Of a DNA stretch of 64,000 nt, positions 25,457 through 34,339 are shown one piece after another. The stretch comes from MGML01 sp034416335. GTDB lineage: Bacteria > Chloroflexota > Dehalococcoidia > Dehalococcoidales > UBA2162. Below the pieces are notes generated by a model. It was not told the origin of the DNA, did not search any database, and worked only from the letters and a program-made list of their open reading frames with translations. The stretch covers positions 62,001-126,000 of the forward strand of contig DAOULV010000003.1 of NCBI GenBank assembly GCA_034416335.1, in the 5' to 3' direction. A program made the position numbers and the translations under genes. Each line of letters opens with the position of its first letter. Within the stretch, counting starts at the first letter, position 1.

Positions 25457-26780
25457 GTTTCATTATTCCGGCGTAATCGTTATTTACCGGTACCGACTTT
25501 CTCTGCCACCGGCGAAGGTCATCTTCGGTATCGATGTCATCAAGAATCCTTAAGTTATGGACTCTGAGTCCTAATTCACCTGCTGAGGACACGGTCTGGT
25601 CATATACAGCATCGGTACTCCAGGCAACGCCGTCAAAAAGACTCGGGTATAGTTCATTCATTCCAATGAGATAATATCCGCCATCGAAACTGGGCCCGAT
25701 AACCAGATCAGCCTCCTTCAGGGCGCTAAAAGCCTCTTCAATGTCATCTACCGTAAGGTCGGGTACGTCCGTTGCGGTAATAATTACTTTCTTGAATCCT
25801 TTTTCAAACTGGTCACGGAAGATTGTCTTGAGTTTTTCCCCCAGCACACCATTAACCTGCGGCTTGAAACGAAAACTCCGTCCGGCCCAACGCCGCACTC
25901 TCTTTCCGGCACTCCTCGGAGTATAGTATATGTTCCTGACGATATCCGTCGGAAGGTTTTCAACTTCTTTGAACAGGTGCTCGATACAGTCACGATAAAA
26001 TTGTGTCGCCATCTCTTTACCAATCGTTCTTGCCAGACGCGTTTTGACCTCTCCCTCCGATGGATAACGCAGAAATATTACGAGACTCCTCTCGAATTTA
26101 AGGCTGTTACCGTAATATTTTTCAGCGAGTCTCCAGGGAGATACACCAAGCATATACTGTATGGTGTAATATACATTCTTTATCTGCTGCCGTATGATAC
26201 CGTTCTTTACAAATCGACGTGCTGAGGTTACAACCGAGACCGGGAAACGGTATACCCTTGTCTGTTTACGAGCTGCACGAATAAGCTCAAAGTCTTCAAA
26301 CAGCATCCAGTTTGGGAATCCTCCCAGGTCATCAAAAAGAGATTTTCGGATTACTATGCCCTGGTCGCCAAATCGGAACAGTCCCATATCGAAGTTAGCC
26401 AGAAAACTCAATAGCCGCAGAAACCAGTGCTTCGTATCAAAAACAATCCCGAAATTCCCAATTTTTACTTCATCCTTGCTAAAGATTTCAGACAAGTAAT
26501 TGAAGGCATCTCGAGGTAAAATCGTATCGGCATGAAGAAAGACGATAATCTCGCCGGCTGCAGTCGCAGCTCCAAGATTACACTGTAATCCTCTACATGG
26601 TTCAGTATGTAAAACCGTAGCTCCTGCTGTTTCCGCTATCACAGCAGTGTCATCGGAACTGCCGCCGTCGACAACGATGATTTCCGCATTTGACTGTTCA
26701 GAAACGATACTTGATATGCAGGCCCCGATCGTTTCTGCTTCATTCAGCGTTGGGATTATCACCGAAAATGAATGTTTCAT
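25422..26780 (-). CDS. Fused arsenosugar glycosyltransferases (TIGR04283 + TIGR04282/DUF2064)
   Basis: 452 aa. Residues about 1-225 are a family-2 glycosyltransferase (FSVIIPTLNEAETIGACI, VVDGGSSDDT, FLHADTILP) of the TIGR04283 type. From about 235 a second enzyme follows (VIFLRYPSEGEVKTRLA, then ITATDVPDL, FDGGYYLIGM), the DUF2064/TIGR04282 type. In other genomes these are separate neighbouring genes, and both co-occur with arsS. They are thought to build the sugar part of arsenosugars. The downstream arsS start lies inside the end of this gene, so the two are coupled. Cytoplasmic, no signal peptide. Confidence 0.92.
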   Translation of the reverse strand: MKHSFSVIIPTLNEAETIGACISSIVSEQSNAEIIVVDGGSSDDTAVIAETAGATVLHTEPCRGLQCNLGAATAAGEIIVFLHADTILPRDAFNYLSEIFSKDEVKIGNFGIVFDTKHWFLRLLSFLANFDMGLFRFGDQGIVIRKSLFDDLGGFPNWMLFEDFELIRAARKQTRVYRFPVSVVTSARRFVKNGIIRQQIKNVYYTIQYMLGVSPWRLAEKYYGNSLKFERSLVIFLRYPSEGEVKTRLARTIGKEMATQFYRDCIEHLFKEVENLPTDIVRNIYYTPRSAGKRVRRWAGRSFRFKPQVNGVLGEKLKTIFRDQFEKGFKKVIITATDVPDLTVDDIEEAFSALKEADLVIGPSFDGGYYLIGMNELYPSLFDGVAWSTDAVYDQTVSSAGELGLRVHNLRILDDIDTEDDLRRWQRKSVPVNNDYAGIMKHALAISEDGKQ

Positions 26781-27000
26781 ACTTTCGCAATATCCGTTAT
26801 TCCGTGAAATACATCTATAATCGCGTCTGATTTTATCTTAGCTGGATTTTACCTCGATAACAATCCGTCATTTAACGCTGAATGCCAGGACAGACTGCCA
26901 CTTTCTGCAGTCTCTATTATGACAGCGGTACTTTGACATCCATTTTGCAAATGGCTAGTATGGAATAAGGAGACCGAGATAAATTTGGGAGATGTGGTGG

Positions 27001-27630
27001 ATGAAAGTTAAAAAATTCGGGTTGTTTATAGTTTTTTCAGCAGTATTAGCCTTGTCAGTAACATCCTGTACTTCTCAGAATACGGAACAAGAAGCCGTAT
27101 CGGGACAAGAGGGCACTAACAAGGCAGTCTTAGAACCTCAACCAGATGAAATTTGGAATGACATTATTCCAGAACCGGGTACAGAAACTATTTATAATAT
27201 TCCTCTATCACTTGACAACACGCAGCAATTTATTGATTGGTTCTTTTCGATAGACCTGAATGATGATGAGAAAGAACTGAAGAACGAAGCCCTCGGTTCG
27301 CTGGTTGCACCCTGTTGTGACGAATATCCGATGAACGAGTGCTGATGCGAGTGCAATTTGGCCCGCAGTGTGTGGGGCCTGGCAACCTACCTTGTCAAAG
27401 AGAATTACGATGTTGAACAGATTCAAGAGGCTTCTTCTCAATGGCTGCATTTTATTCGACCTGACTATTATGTAGCAAAAGCTCTTAAGGAAGAGCGACT
27501 TAATCCTGAACAATTTGGATTTACTTTAGATAGTTCATGTTTCTCGGGTCGCTGTGACACCCCTTTTTATACCAGAACATCCACTTCCTACCTTGGAGGT
27601 TGTGGCGGAATGGAAGAACTCATCCAATAA
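27001..27630 (+). CDS. CcmH-like Cys/Sec lipoprotein, candidate selenoprotein (UGA = Sec115)
   Basis: A reading frame of 209 residues if the TGA at 27343-27345 is read through. Lipoprotein signal MKVKKFGLFIVF followed by lipobox SVTSC, so it is anchored at the outer face of the membrane. The mature part holds VAPCCDEYPMNEC-U-CECNLARSVWGL, then a helical EQIQEASSQWLHF region, and a C-terminal CFSGRC pair. The arrangement (Cys pair, then two helices) recalls CcmH/CycL thiol-disulfide proteins (inference). Coding character is continuous across the UGA and a hairpin follows at 27360. The ATG at 27001 has GGGAG 10 bases upstream; an ATG 9 bases earlier is too close to it. It precedes slipin and the NrfD complex. 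Confidence 0.7.
27360..27379 (+). promoter_or_regulatory. Putative SECIS hairpin of the CcmH-like lipoprotein
   Basis: GGCCC-GCA / TGT-(G)-GGGCC stem with one bulge and loop GUG, apex 23-25 nt downstream of the UGA. Confidence 0.55.
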
Positions 27631-27817
27631 ATTAACTCAAACAATTGTGCTATCCGGTAATCATACTCCTTCGCAATTTTAGAAAATAGCCTGGTTTTCT
27701 ACGATGGTTAACAATCAGATTTTGCTATTGCTGTCACTGAGGATTATCCCGTCTTAGACCTGTTGGGTCAGTAGAGGTTATTCCCAATTTGTTTAAAAAA
27801 GTCCTTTACATTTTTTT

Positions 27818-27861
27818 GAGAAAGTCCTACAATGTAGTATCCCACATTGTAGGACTTTCTC
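27818..27861 (+). terminator. Long intergenic hairpin upstream of slipin
   Basis: A perfect 18-bp stem (27818-27835 with 27844-27861) and 8-base loop, followed by TATTTTAG. It most likely terminates transcription from the lipoprotein gene. Being only 40 bases before slipin, it could also act as an attenuator. Confidence 0.75.
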
Positions 27862-27901
27862 TATTTTAGTATCAGAGAATAACTTGTAACGGAGGTTTTT
27901 C

Positions 27902-28663
27902 ATGAGTTCATGGGTATATCTGGTAATCGGTCTGGCGATACTTACTCTGATTCTGGCAAGTGTAAGAATTGTTAAGCAGTACGAACGAGGAGTGATATTC
28001 CGGTTTGGAAAATTAGCCGGAGTACGTAATCCGGGTTTCAACATGATTCTTCCATTTATAGACAGCATGAAAAAAATCAGCCTGAGGGTTGTTACCTGGG
28101 TACTTGATCCACAGGAGGTAATAACCAAAGACAATGTTACCGTCAGGGTAGATGCAGTCGTGTATTTTGTTGTTATCGATCCTGTGAAAGCGGTAATAAA
28201 TGTCGCCAATTATCAGCAGGCTATAATCCAATTAGCATTAACTACCCTCAGAAGTGTTTTAGGGCAATCGGAACTTGATGAATTACTGGCTCATAGAGAT
28301 CAGATAAATCTAAGGTTAAGAGAGATTATCGATGAGCAGAGTGAGGAACCCTGGGGAGTCCGGGCAACACTGGTTGAGGTTAAGGACATTCTGCTGCCGG
28401 AGATGATGCAACGTGCAATGGCAAGGCAGGCTGAATCAGAGAGAGAAAAACGGGCAAAAGTTATCCACGCCCAGGGTGAACGTGAAGCGGCACAGACACT
28501 GGCAGAAGCAGCCGAAATTATCCAGAGTCAGCCGGCAGCACTCCAGTTAAGGTATTTACAAACTCTTGTTGAAATCTCCGGTGAAAGAAACAGTACTATC
28601 ATCCCTTTAACTGTTGATGTATTAAATACTATTTCACGCCAGTTACAGGATAAAAACGATTAA
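27902..28663 (+). CDS. Slipin / SPFH (band 7) membrane protein
   Basis: 253 aa. One N-terminal membrane segment (about 4-22), then an SPFH domain: VKQYERGVIFRFGKL, PGFNMILPFID, VEVKDILLPEMMQRAMARQAE, and a long helical EREAAQTLAEAAEI tail that oligomerises. Stomatin-like slipins form membrane microdomains and often pair with an NfeD protease partner, which is absent here. A GGAGG site precedes the ATG. It lies 80 bases before the ferredoxin/NrfD/cytochrome operon and may be co-transcribed with it. Confidence 0.92.
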   Translation: MSSWVYLVIGLAILTLILASVRIVKQYERGVIFRFGKLAGVRNPGFNMILPFIDSMKKISLRVVTWVLDPQEVITKDNVTVRVDAVVYFVVIDPVKAVINVANYQQAIIQLALTTLRSVLGQSELDELLAHRDQINLRLREIIDEQSEEPWGVRATLVEVKDILLPEMMQRAMARQAESEREKRAKVIHAQGEREAAQTLAEAAEIIQSQPAALQLRYLQTLVEISGERNSTIIPLTVDVLNTISRQLQDKND

Positions 28664-28742
28664 AAAGATTAGCTGAAGAAACCGGGATGAGTATTGTTAT
28701 CATACTATTATTTGACGCGATGTTAAGTCCGATGAGGAGAAG

Positions 28743-29657
28743 ATGAAAAAAGAAAATAGAAATTTATCGCGACGCCAGTTTCTGAAAAAATCCGCTTTTT
28801 CACTGGGGTTAATATCGGTTGCCGCGTCGTTACCTTCATTCCTGATGAAAAGCGTAAAAGCAAAAGAGGAACCTCCTGAAGAAAGTGATGACACCACAAA
28901 AATCAGGGAATGGTGTATGGTAATAGACCTCAGAAAGTGTGAGGGTTGCGTGACAATAGACTCTCCACCACAATGCACCCAGGCATGCATCACGGGGCAT
29001 TATGTGCCTAAGGGGCAACAGTGGATACAGGTTTTTCAGGTCGATGCCCCGAAAGGTAGTTATTTTTTGCCGGTACTCTGTAATCAGTGTGAAAACGCGC
29101 CATGCGTAAATGTTTGTCCGGTCGGAGCTACTTATCATGATAAAGATGGAGTAGTACTTATCGACCACAAGAGATGTATCGGCTGCCGGATGTGCATGGC
29201 TGCCTGTCCATATCACAGAAGGTTCTTTAACTGGGGCGAACCGGACCTACCTCCGGATGCAGCATTTGCCGAGTATTCACCCATATACCCGGTACCGGCT
29301 GTGAAAGGTACCGTGATAAAATGCATGTTCTGCGCCCATTTCCTTCGAAATGGCGTTTTGCCTTATTGTGTCTCGGGTTGTCCGATGAAAGCTCTTTATG
29401 TCGGTGATTTGAATGAGGACATCGCTTCAAACGGCCAGGAAGTAGTCCAGCTATCTCGTTTCATCTCGGAAAACGATGGTTTCCGCTTGAAAGAGGAATT
29501 AGGCACCCAGCCGAGAGTGTGGTATTTACCCGGACACGGACAGGCATTTCAGCGAACGGCTGACGACCCACGTCCTTTCATTCCGACGGAATGGCCCTGG
29601 GAAGGCGAAAGTTATGATAGGAAAATCGGTGTCTGGCCGTGGGGAGAGAAGGAATAG
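28743..29657 (+). CDS. Exported 4Fe-4S ferredoxin subunit (PsrB/NrfC/HybA-like)
   Basis: 304 aa. Tat signal peptide SRRQFLKKSAFSLG (twin Arg at about 10-11), so the protein is exported folded. Cys clusters: CEGC...CTQAC, CNQCENAPCVNVCP, CIGCRMCMAACP and CMFC...CVSGCP. These are the four-cluster pattern of electron-transfer subunits of polysulfide/nitrite/DMSO reductase-type complexes. It begins a tightly packed operon with the NrfD-like quinone-binding subunit (29663) and a cytochrome c (31003). No molybdopterin catalytic subunit is present. Confidence 0.92.
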   Translation: MKKENRNLSRRQFLKKSAFSLGLISVAASLPSFLMKSVKAKEEPPEESDDTTKIREWCMVIDLRKCEGCVTIDSPPQCTQACITGHYVPKGQQWIQVFQVDAPKGSYFLPVLCNQCENAPCVNVCPVGATYHDKDGVVLIDHKRCIGCRMCMAACPYHRRFFNWGEPDLPPDAAFAEYSPIYPVPAVKGTVIKCMFCAHFLRNGVLPYCVSGCPMKALYVGDLNEDIASNGQEVVQLSRFISENDGFRLKEELGTQPRVWYLPGHGQAFQRTADDPRPFIPTEWPWEGESYDRKIGVWPWGEKE

Positions 29658-29662
29658 TTCGA

Positions 29663-31003
29663 GTGAGAGTCCAAGAAACATATAGAGAACGATTGGAACG
29701 TGTTGTTCTGGCTCCGATATCCAGCTCAAGTCGCAATTATAAACTCTTCCTGTTATTTCTTGTCGCTGTAGTATGTTGGGGCCTGTATGCACTGATAGTA
29801 CAGCTCAATTTTGGCCTGATGGTCACCGGAATGCGTGATGACGTTTTCTGGGGTTTATATCTGGTTAACTTCGTTTTTTTCATTGGTATCAGTCATGCCG
29901 GGACGTTGATATCGGCGATTTTGCGGGTTACTCATGCAGGATGGAGAACACCGGTAACCCGTATGGCCGAAATGATTACGGTAGTAGCCATTTCGATAGG
30001 TGCTTTGATGCCGATAATCGATATCGGTCGACCTGACAGAGTCTGGCACATGCTGGCATTCGGTCGCTTTCAGTCGCCGCTGATGTGGGATATATTCTCC
30101 ATAACTTCTTACCTTACCGGAAGCTTAATTTACTTCTATCTTCCGCTTATTCCCGATTTTGCCAGGATGAGGGACCGGAGTGATAGATATTCGACGTCAT
30201 TCAGGCAAAAAGTATATTCAGTGCTATCCATGGGGTGGAAAGATACACCCGAACAACGCCGGCGACTTGAAAAAGGTATCAATATAATGGCGATTATCAT
30301 TATACCGATAGCTGTTTCCGTACATACCGTTGTTGCCTTCGTGTTTTCCATGAACCTGAGACCCGGCTGGGACAGTACGATATTCGGTATTTATTTCGTT
30401 ATCGGAGCAATTTTCTCCGGTATTGCAACTATCATTATAGTTATGGCTATCTTCAGGAAATTTTTCCACTTCGAGGAATATATCACTGAAAAACACTTTA
30501 AATATCTTGGCTATTTACTTCTGACATCTCTGGTATTTTATCTGTACCTGACCATAAGTGAATATCTGACCATCGGGTATAAGCTACAGGTTGAAGAAAA
30601 GCATCTGCTCGAGATACTTGTTTTCGGCCAGAATGCTCCCTGGTTCTGGACATTCCTTATAGGAGGAATGATAATCCCTGCTGTACTGATTGTCTTTCAA
30701 AAGCTGCCTACCGTCCGCAGGCTGGTAATAGCTGCAGTGCTGATAAATATCGGTATGTGGGTTAAAAGATTCATAATCGTTATTCCGACCCTCCAGGTAC
30801 CGCTTATGCCGTACGATTTCGGCAGCTACACGCCGACATGGGTGGAATGGTCCATAACCGCGGCTGCATTCGCCGCCTTTATCCTCATAATGGCAATCGG
30901 CGGTAAAATACTGCCCATGATTTCAATGTGGGAGGTTGCGGAAGAAGCTGAAACAGAAACACAAGCGCTCCCTGATATAGCCGCAGAGAGGAATGTAAGA
31001 TAA
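29663..31003 (+). CDS. NrfD/PsrC-like membrane subunit
   Basis: 446 aa, about 10 transmembrane helices. Typical NrfD/PsrC/ActC layout: SHAGTLISAILRVTHAGWRTPVTRMAE with the conserved quinone-site region, then GRPDRVWHML. It passes electrons between the periplasmic ferredoxin subunit and the quinone pool. The GTG at 29663 is preferred because AGAAGGA lies 9 bases upstream; an earlier GTG (29639) would overlap the ferredoxin gene. The stop overlaps the next start (TAATG at 31002-31005). Confidence 0.92.
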   Translation: MRVQETYRERLERVVLAPISSSSRNYKLFLLFLVAVVCWGLYALIVQLNFGLMVTGMRDDVFWGLYLVNFVFFIGISHAGTLISAILRVTHAGWRTPVTRMAEMITVVAISIGALMPIIDIGRPDRVWHMLAFGRFQSPLMWDIFSITSYLTGSLIYFYLPLIPDFARMRDRSDRYSTSFRQKVYSVLSMGWKDTPEQRRRLEKGINIMAIIIIPIAVSVHTVVAFVFSMNLRPGWDSTIFGIYFVIGAIFSGIATIIIVMAIFRKFFHFEEYITEKHFKYLGYLLLTSLVFYLYLTISEYLTIGYKLQVEEKHLLEILVFGQNAPWFWTFLIGGMIIPAVLIVFQKLPTVRRLVIAAVLINIGMWVKRFIIVIPTLQVPLMPYDFGSYTPTWVEWSITAAAFAAFILIMAIGGKILPMISMWEVAEEAETETQALPDIAAERNVR

Positions 31004-32082
31004 TGAGAATTGCGCTGCGCGTATTATTAGCGGTTTTCTTCATTACGATAATAACTTTGCTGATATCATCTTCAACTGTAACAGCCCAGGAGGAACCTCC
31101 CGATCCATATAACGGATTGATTAATCCATTCCAGTGGGATGATCCATCGGCACAGACTGCCGGTAAAGCGATTTATACTCAAAAATGTCAGGGATGCCAC
31201 GGGATAAAGGGTAACAATTTTTCCGATTCTGATTTTAGCTCGCCGGATTACCATGTTCTTCTGGAAACAAGACCAGATTATTATTACTGGGAATTAAGTG
31301 AAGGAATAAAAGCAAAAGGTATGCCGGGCTATGCCTCTATTCTTTCGGAAGAAGAACGATGGCAGGTGCTGACATATATATGGTCGCTGGAATCAGTCAC
31401 CTTTCAGGAAACTGAAGGGCCGACGACCATTGAGGATGGTTTACTGAGACTCCATCTACCGGAAGACGGTACTGCCGGACAACCGATAACAATAAGCGCC
31501 ACTCTCCTCGAAGATCAGAGAGACCCGGTTCAGGGCGAGCAGATTGAGTTTTATATCCGGGCTGATTTCTTCGCCAGCGGACTGATGGAAATCGGGAAAG
31601 TTTTCACGGATGAAAGAGGTATTGCTGAATTCAGTTATGTACCTAGACAATCCGGGGAGATAGACGTTATCGCCCGTTTTCAGAATCTGGAATCGAGGAA
31701 GACAATTACATTGGCTGCAGCAGGAGAGAGTTTTTACCATTCGGAAGTAGGAATAAAAGTCCCCGTACTTGGTGACGAAGTGTTAATCGGACCTCCCGAG
31801 CGTCTACAACTCGGGGCAGCCGGAGAAGCTCCACTGCCGGTGCTTCGTCTTCCCACAGGACACCTTGCCTGGTTGGCTCCTCTTGTATTCGCGGCAATGT
31901 GTATCTGGATAGTATATTCGTACGTAGTATTTCAAATATTCAAGATTTCGGATACAGGAGTCGATGAGGAAATCAACACAAAGCGATTCTCGAGAACTTT
32001 ACTGGTAGTGATATCTGTTCTGGGGTTTTTACTAATGGTTATGCTGTTACTCAGTCCGGAATCGAATCCTCAACTGTTCTAA
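31003..32082 (+). CDS. Membrane-anchored cytochrome c with extra C-terminal domain
   Basis: 359 aa. Cleavable signal or anchor (about 4-24), one haem site CQGCH (near 62) in a mono-haem cytochrome c domain with distal Met in AKGMPGYASIL. From about 145 to 250 lies a beta-rich Ig-like segment (GQPITISATLLEDQRDPVQ), then two C-terminal membrane helices (about 290-312 and 333-353). The third member of the ferredoxin-NrfD operon. It probably links the quinone reaction to a periplasmic acceptor or donor. A cytochrome fused to a beta domain and two helices is not the standard NrfB or ActE type. Confidence 0.85.
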   Translation: MRIALRVLLAVFFITIITLLISSSTVTAQEEPPDPYNGLINPFQWDDPSAQTAGKAIYTQKCQGCHGIKGNNFSDSDFSSPDYHVLLETRPDYYYWELSEGIKAKGMPGYASILSEEERWQVLTYIWSLESVTFQETEGPTTIEDGLLRLHLPEDGTAGQPITISATLLEDQRDPVQGEQIEFYIRADFFASGLMEIGKVFTDERGIAEFSYVPRQSGEIDVIARFQNLESRKTITLAAAGESFYHSEVGIKVPVLGDEVLIGPPERLQLGAAGEAPLPVLRLPTGHLAWLAPLVFAAMCIWIVYSYVVFQIFKISDTGVDEEINTKRFSRTLLVVISVLGFLLMVMLLLSPESNPQLF

Positions 32083-32156
32083 TAATCAGGGGTAGAAAAC
32101 CGGAATCATTATCGGATAAAGTAATAAGAAAGTAAAATGTAAAGACCGTATAGCAG

Positions 32157-32552
32157 ATGGAAAGTAAGGAATTTGCAAACATAAGATATATTCTAGGGAA
32201 AAGTCAGAAACAACTTGCCAAGATACTATGTGTATCGGTAAAGACTCTGCAAAGTTTTGAACAGGGATGGCGAAAAATTCCTGTATATATCGAAAGGGAA
32301 ATGCTGCTTCTACTTTCCTTAAAAAGAAATGGCGGACAGATCAATATAGATATGCAGCCGTGCTGGGAAGTAACGGACTGTCCTCAAGAATGGCGTGAAA
32401 AATGTATAACCTGGGAATTACGGACTACTTACTTCTGCTGGTATTTAAACGGAACTTATTGCCAGGGCGAATATAAGCAGACATGGGAAGAGAAGATATC
32501 ACTATGCCGGCAGTGTAAGGTTTTTCAATCCTTGTTTCCAGCAAGTATTTGA
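32157..32552 (+). CDS. XRE-type HTH protein with Cys-rich C-terminus
   Basis: 131 aa. Residues about 5-50 form a Cro/XRE helix-turn-helix (IRYILGKSQKQLAKILCVSVKTLQ). The C-terminal half has seven Cys, including CWEVTDCP, CITW, CWYLNGTYC and CRQC, and could hold a zinc or iron-sulfur site. This gives a possible redox- or metal-sensing regulator. It lies between the cytochrome operon and the Rrf2/sulfur cluster and could control either. The ribosome site is weak, so the exact start is uncertain. Confidence 0.7.
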   Translation: MESKEFANIRYILGKSQKQLAKILCVSVKTLQSFEQGWRKIPVYIEREMLLLLSLKRNGGQINIDMQPCWEVTDCPQEWREKCITWELRTTYFCWYLNGTYCQGEYKQTWEEKISLCRQCKVFQSLFPASI

Positions 32553-32769
32553 GACAGTTAATACCCTTCTGACTCCAGATATCCTGACCCAAGTAATACG
32601 TCTCATATCAGCCTGTATCCTGATATTCCTCAATATCCGATTCACAATCTTTAATACTTCTTATATTCGCTAAGGCAAAACAATCGATGAACCAACTACT
32701 ATCTCTTAATCAGATGCTAGATATTTACTTTTTCCGTTACGGGTATTGAAAAATATCTTGATATATGTT

Positions 32770-32803
32770 ATTGTTGATTATGTTGATAATAATACTCAAC
32801 AAT
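32770..32803 (+). promoter_or_regulatory. Candidate Rrf2 operator
   Basis: Perfect 8-bp inverted repeat ATTGTTGA (32770-32777) and TCAACAAT (32796-32803), 18-base spacer, placed 22 bases before the Rrf2 start. Autoregulation by the Rrf2 protein is the simplest reading. Confidence 0.45.
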
Positions 32804-32824
32804 TATTAGTTTGAGGTATTGACA

Positions 32825-33268
32825 ATGAGACTTTCAACAAAAGGGCGTTATGGCTCAAGAGCACTCCTGGAGATAGCTCTCCATGACAGAAATACGCCTG
32901 TCCAGCTTAAAGATATATCTGAAAACCAGCAAATTCCACTTCCCTATCTGGAGCAATTGATAAGACCTCTCGTTGCCGGCGGTTATGTTCGCAGTTCAAC
33001 CGGTCCCAAAGGAGGAGTAACTCTTAATAAACATCCGTCCGATATTAAAATGCTGGATATTATCCAGTTGTACGAAGGTTCTGTTGCACTTGTCCCCTGT
33101 GTTGACAATCCTGATCTATGTGAACGTTCGGCAACGTGTGTCACCAGGGACCTCTGGAGTGAACTCAAAGACTCGATGAATGATGTTCTAAGTTCAAAAA
33201 CTCTCCAGGACCTTATAGAGCAGCAAAAAGAAAAAGATGAAGCTGAAGAAGCTATGTATTATATCTAG
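32825..33268 (+). CDS. Rrf2/IscR-family regulator of the sulfur cluster, copy 2
   Basis: 147 aa from the ATG at 32825 (GAGGT 7 bases upstream; a TTG two codons earlier is too close). N-terminus MRLSTKGRYGSRALLEIAL, and Cys92, Cys99, Cys105 as in its paralogue at 18835, so a probable Fe-S sensor. It directly precedes the E1-like, cysteine desulfurase, CysK, CysE and sulfur-carrier genes. Rrf2 proteins such as IscR and CymR control Fe-S assembly or cysteine synthesis, which fits. Confidence 0.92.
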   Translation: MRLSTKGRYGSRALLEIALHDRNTPVQLKDISENQQIPLPYLEQLIRPLVAGGYVRSSTGPKGGVTLNKHPSDIKMLDIIQLYEGSVALVPCVDNPDLCERSATCVTRDLWSELKDSMNDVLSSKTLQDLIEQQKEKDEAEEAMYYI

Positions 33269-33318
33269 ACCACGCACGTATAACACTCACGCGATGTTTC
33301 AAAGGAGTAATAAAATTA

Positions 33319-34329
33319 ATGTCTGACAGATATTCCAGACAGATAATTTTCACAGGAATCGGTGCCGAAGGACAGGCAAAGCTGAATGAGAGCAGTGCCG
33401 TAATAATCGGTTGTGGCGCACTCGGTACAGTTATTGCTACTGCTCTGGTACGAGCCGGTGTCGGGAAAATAAAAATCGTGGACAGGGATTTCATCGAGTA
33501 TCACAACCTGCAGCGTCAGGTCATATTCGATGAGGAAGATATCAGAGAAGGTCTGCCTAAAGCAGTTGCCGCTGAACGATATCTCAGGAAAGTAAACTCA
33601 GAAATAGAAATCGAAGGAATTGTCAGTGACGTCAACTATTCCAATATTGAAAAACTGGTGGAAGGTGCCGATATTATCCTGGACGGACTCGATAATATGG
33701 AAACCCGATTGCTTATCAATGACGTTTCTCTAAAACTGAATATCCCCTGGATATACGGCGGGGCTATCTCTTCATACGGGATGACGATGAATATTATCCC
33801 CGGTGAAACAGCCTGTTTTCGCTGTTTTCATACCGACCCGGCAGGTATCGGTATCGCAATGACCTGCGATACAGCCGGAGTAATCGGTACGGCGCCGTTT
33901 GTTATCGGATCGCTTCAGGCAACCGAAGCTATAAAAATACTTACAGGATCGGAAGAAACAAGTCATGAGTTAATTGCTGTCGATGTCTGGAAAACTGACT
34001 TTCATCGGTTCAGGATCAGCCGTCGTGATGACTGCCCGGCCTGTAACGGCGAATATGAGTTTCTGAATGCTAAATTCGGAGTCAGGACTACTTCGCTTTG
34101 CGGTCAAAACTCGGTGCAGATACTCAATCCGAATGCCGGGAAAGTATCCCTGAATAAACTGGCAGATAACCTTAAACCACTCGGACAAGTCAGCTTTAAC
34201 GACTATATGCTTCGTTTTAATATCAACGGTAATGAAATGGTTGTATTCCCTGACGGACGGGCGATAGTTAAAAATACCGATGACGAATCTTATGCCAGAG
34301 GTCTATACGCGAAATTTGTAGGAATGTAG
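33319..34329 (+). CDS. ThiF/MoeB-family E1-like adenylyltransferase
   Basis: 336 aa. YSRQIIFTGIGAEGQAKL, nucleotide loop VIIGCGALGT, RDFIEYHNLQRQ, and zinc-binding pairs CFRC and CPAC mark the HesA/MoeB/ThiF family. It activates the C-terminal Gly-Gly of a ubiquitin-like sulfur carrier with ATP. The expected partner is the ThiS/MoaD-like protein encoded at 37350 in the same cluster. The C-terminal 80 residues are an extra domain with no rhodanese signature. AAAGGAG precedes the ATG. Probably activates the carrier for cysteine or homocysteine synthesis (inference). Confidence 0.9.
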   Translation: MSDRYSRQIIFTGIGAEGQAKLNESSAVIIGCGALGTVIATALVRAGVGKIKIVDRDFIEYHNLQRQVIFDEEDIREGLPKAVAAERYLRKVNSEIEIEGIVSDVNYSNIEKLVEGADIILDGLDNMETRLLINDVSLKLNIPWIYGGAISSYGMTMNIIPGETACFRCFHTDPAGIGIAMTCDTAGVIGTAPFVIGSLQATEAIKILTGSEETSHELIAVDVWKTDFHRFRISRRDDCPACNGEYEFLNAKFGVRTTSLCGQNSVQILNPNAGKVSLNKLADNLKPLGQVSFNDYMLRFNINGNEMVVFPDGRAIVKNTDDESYARGLYAKFVGM

Positions 34330-34339
34330 GCGGATGTAA

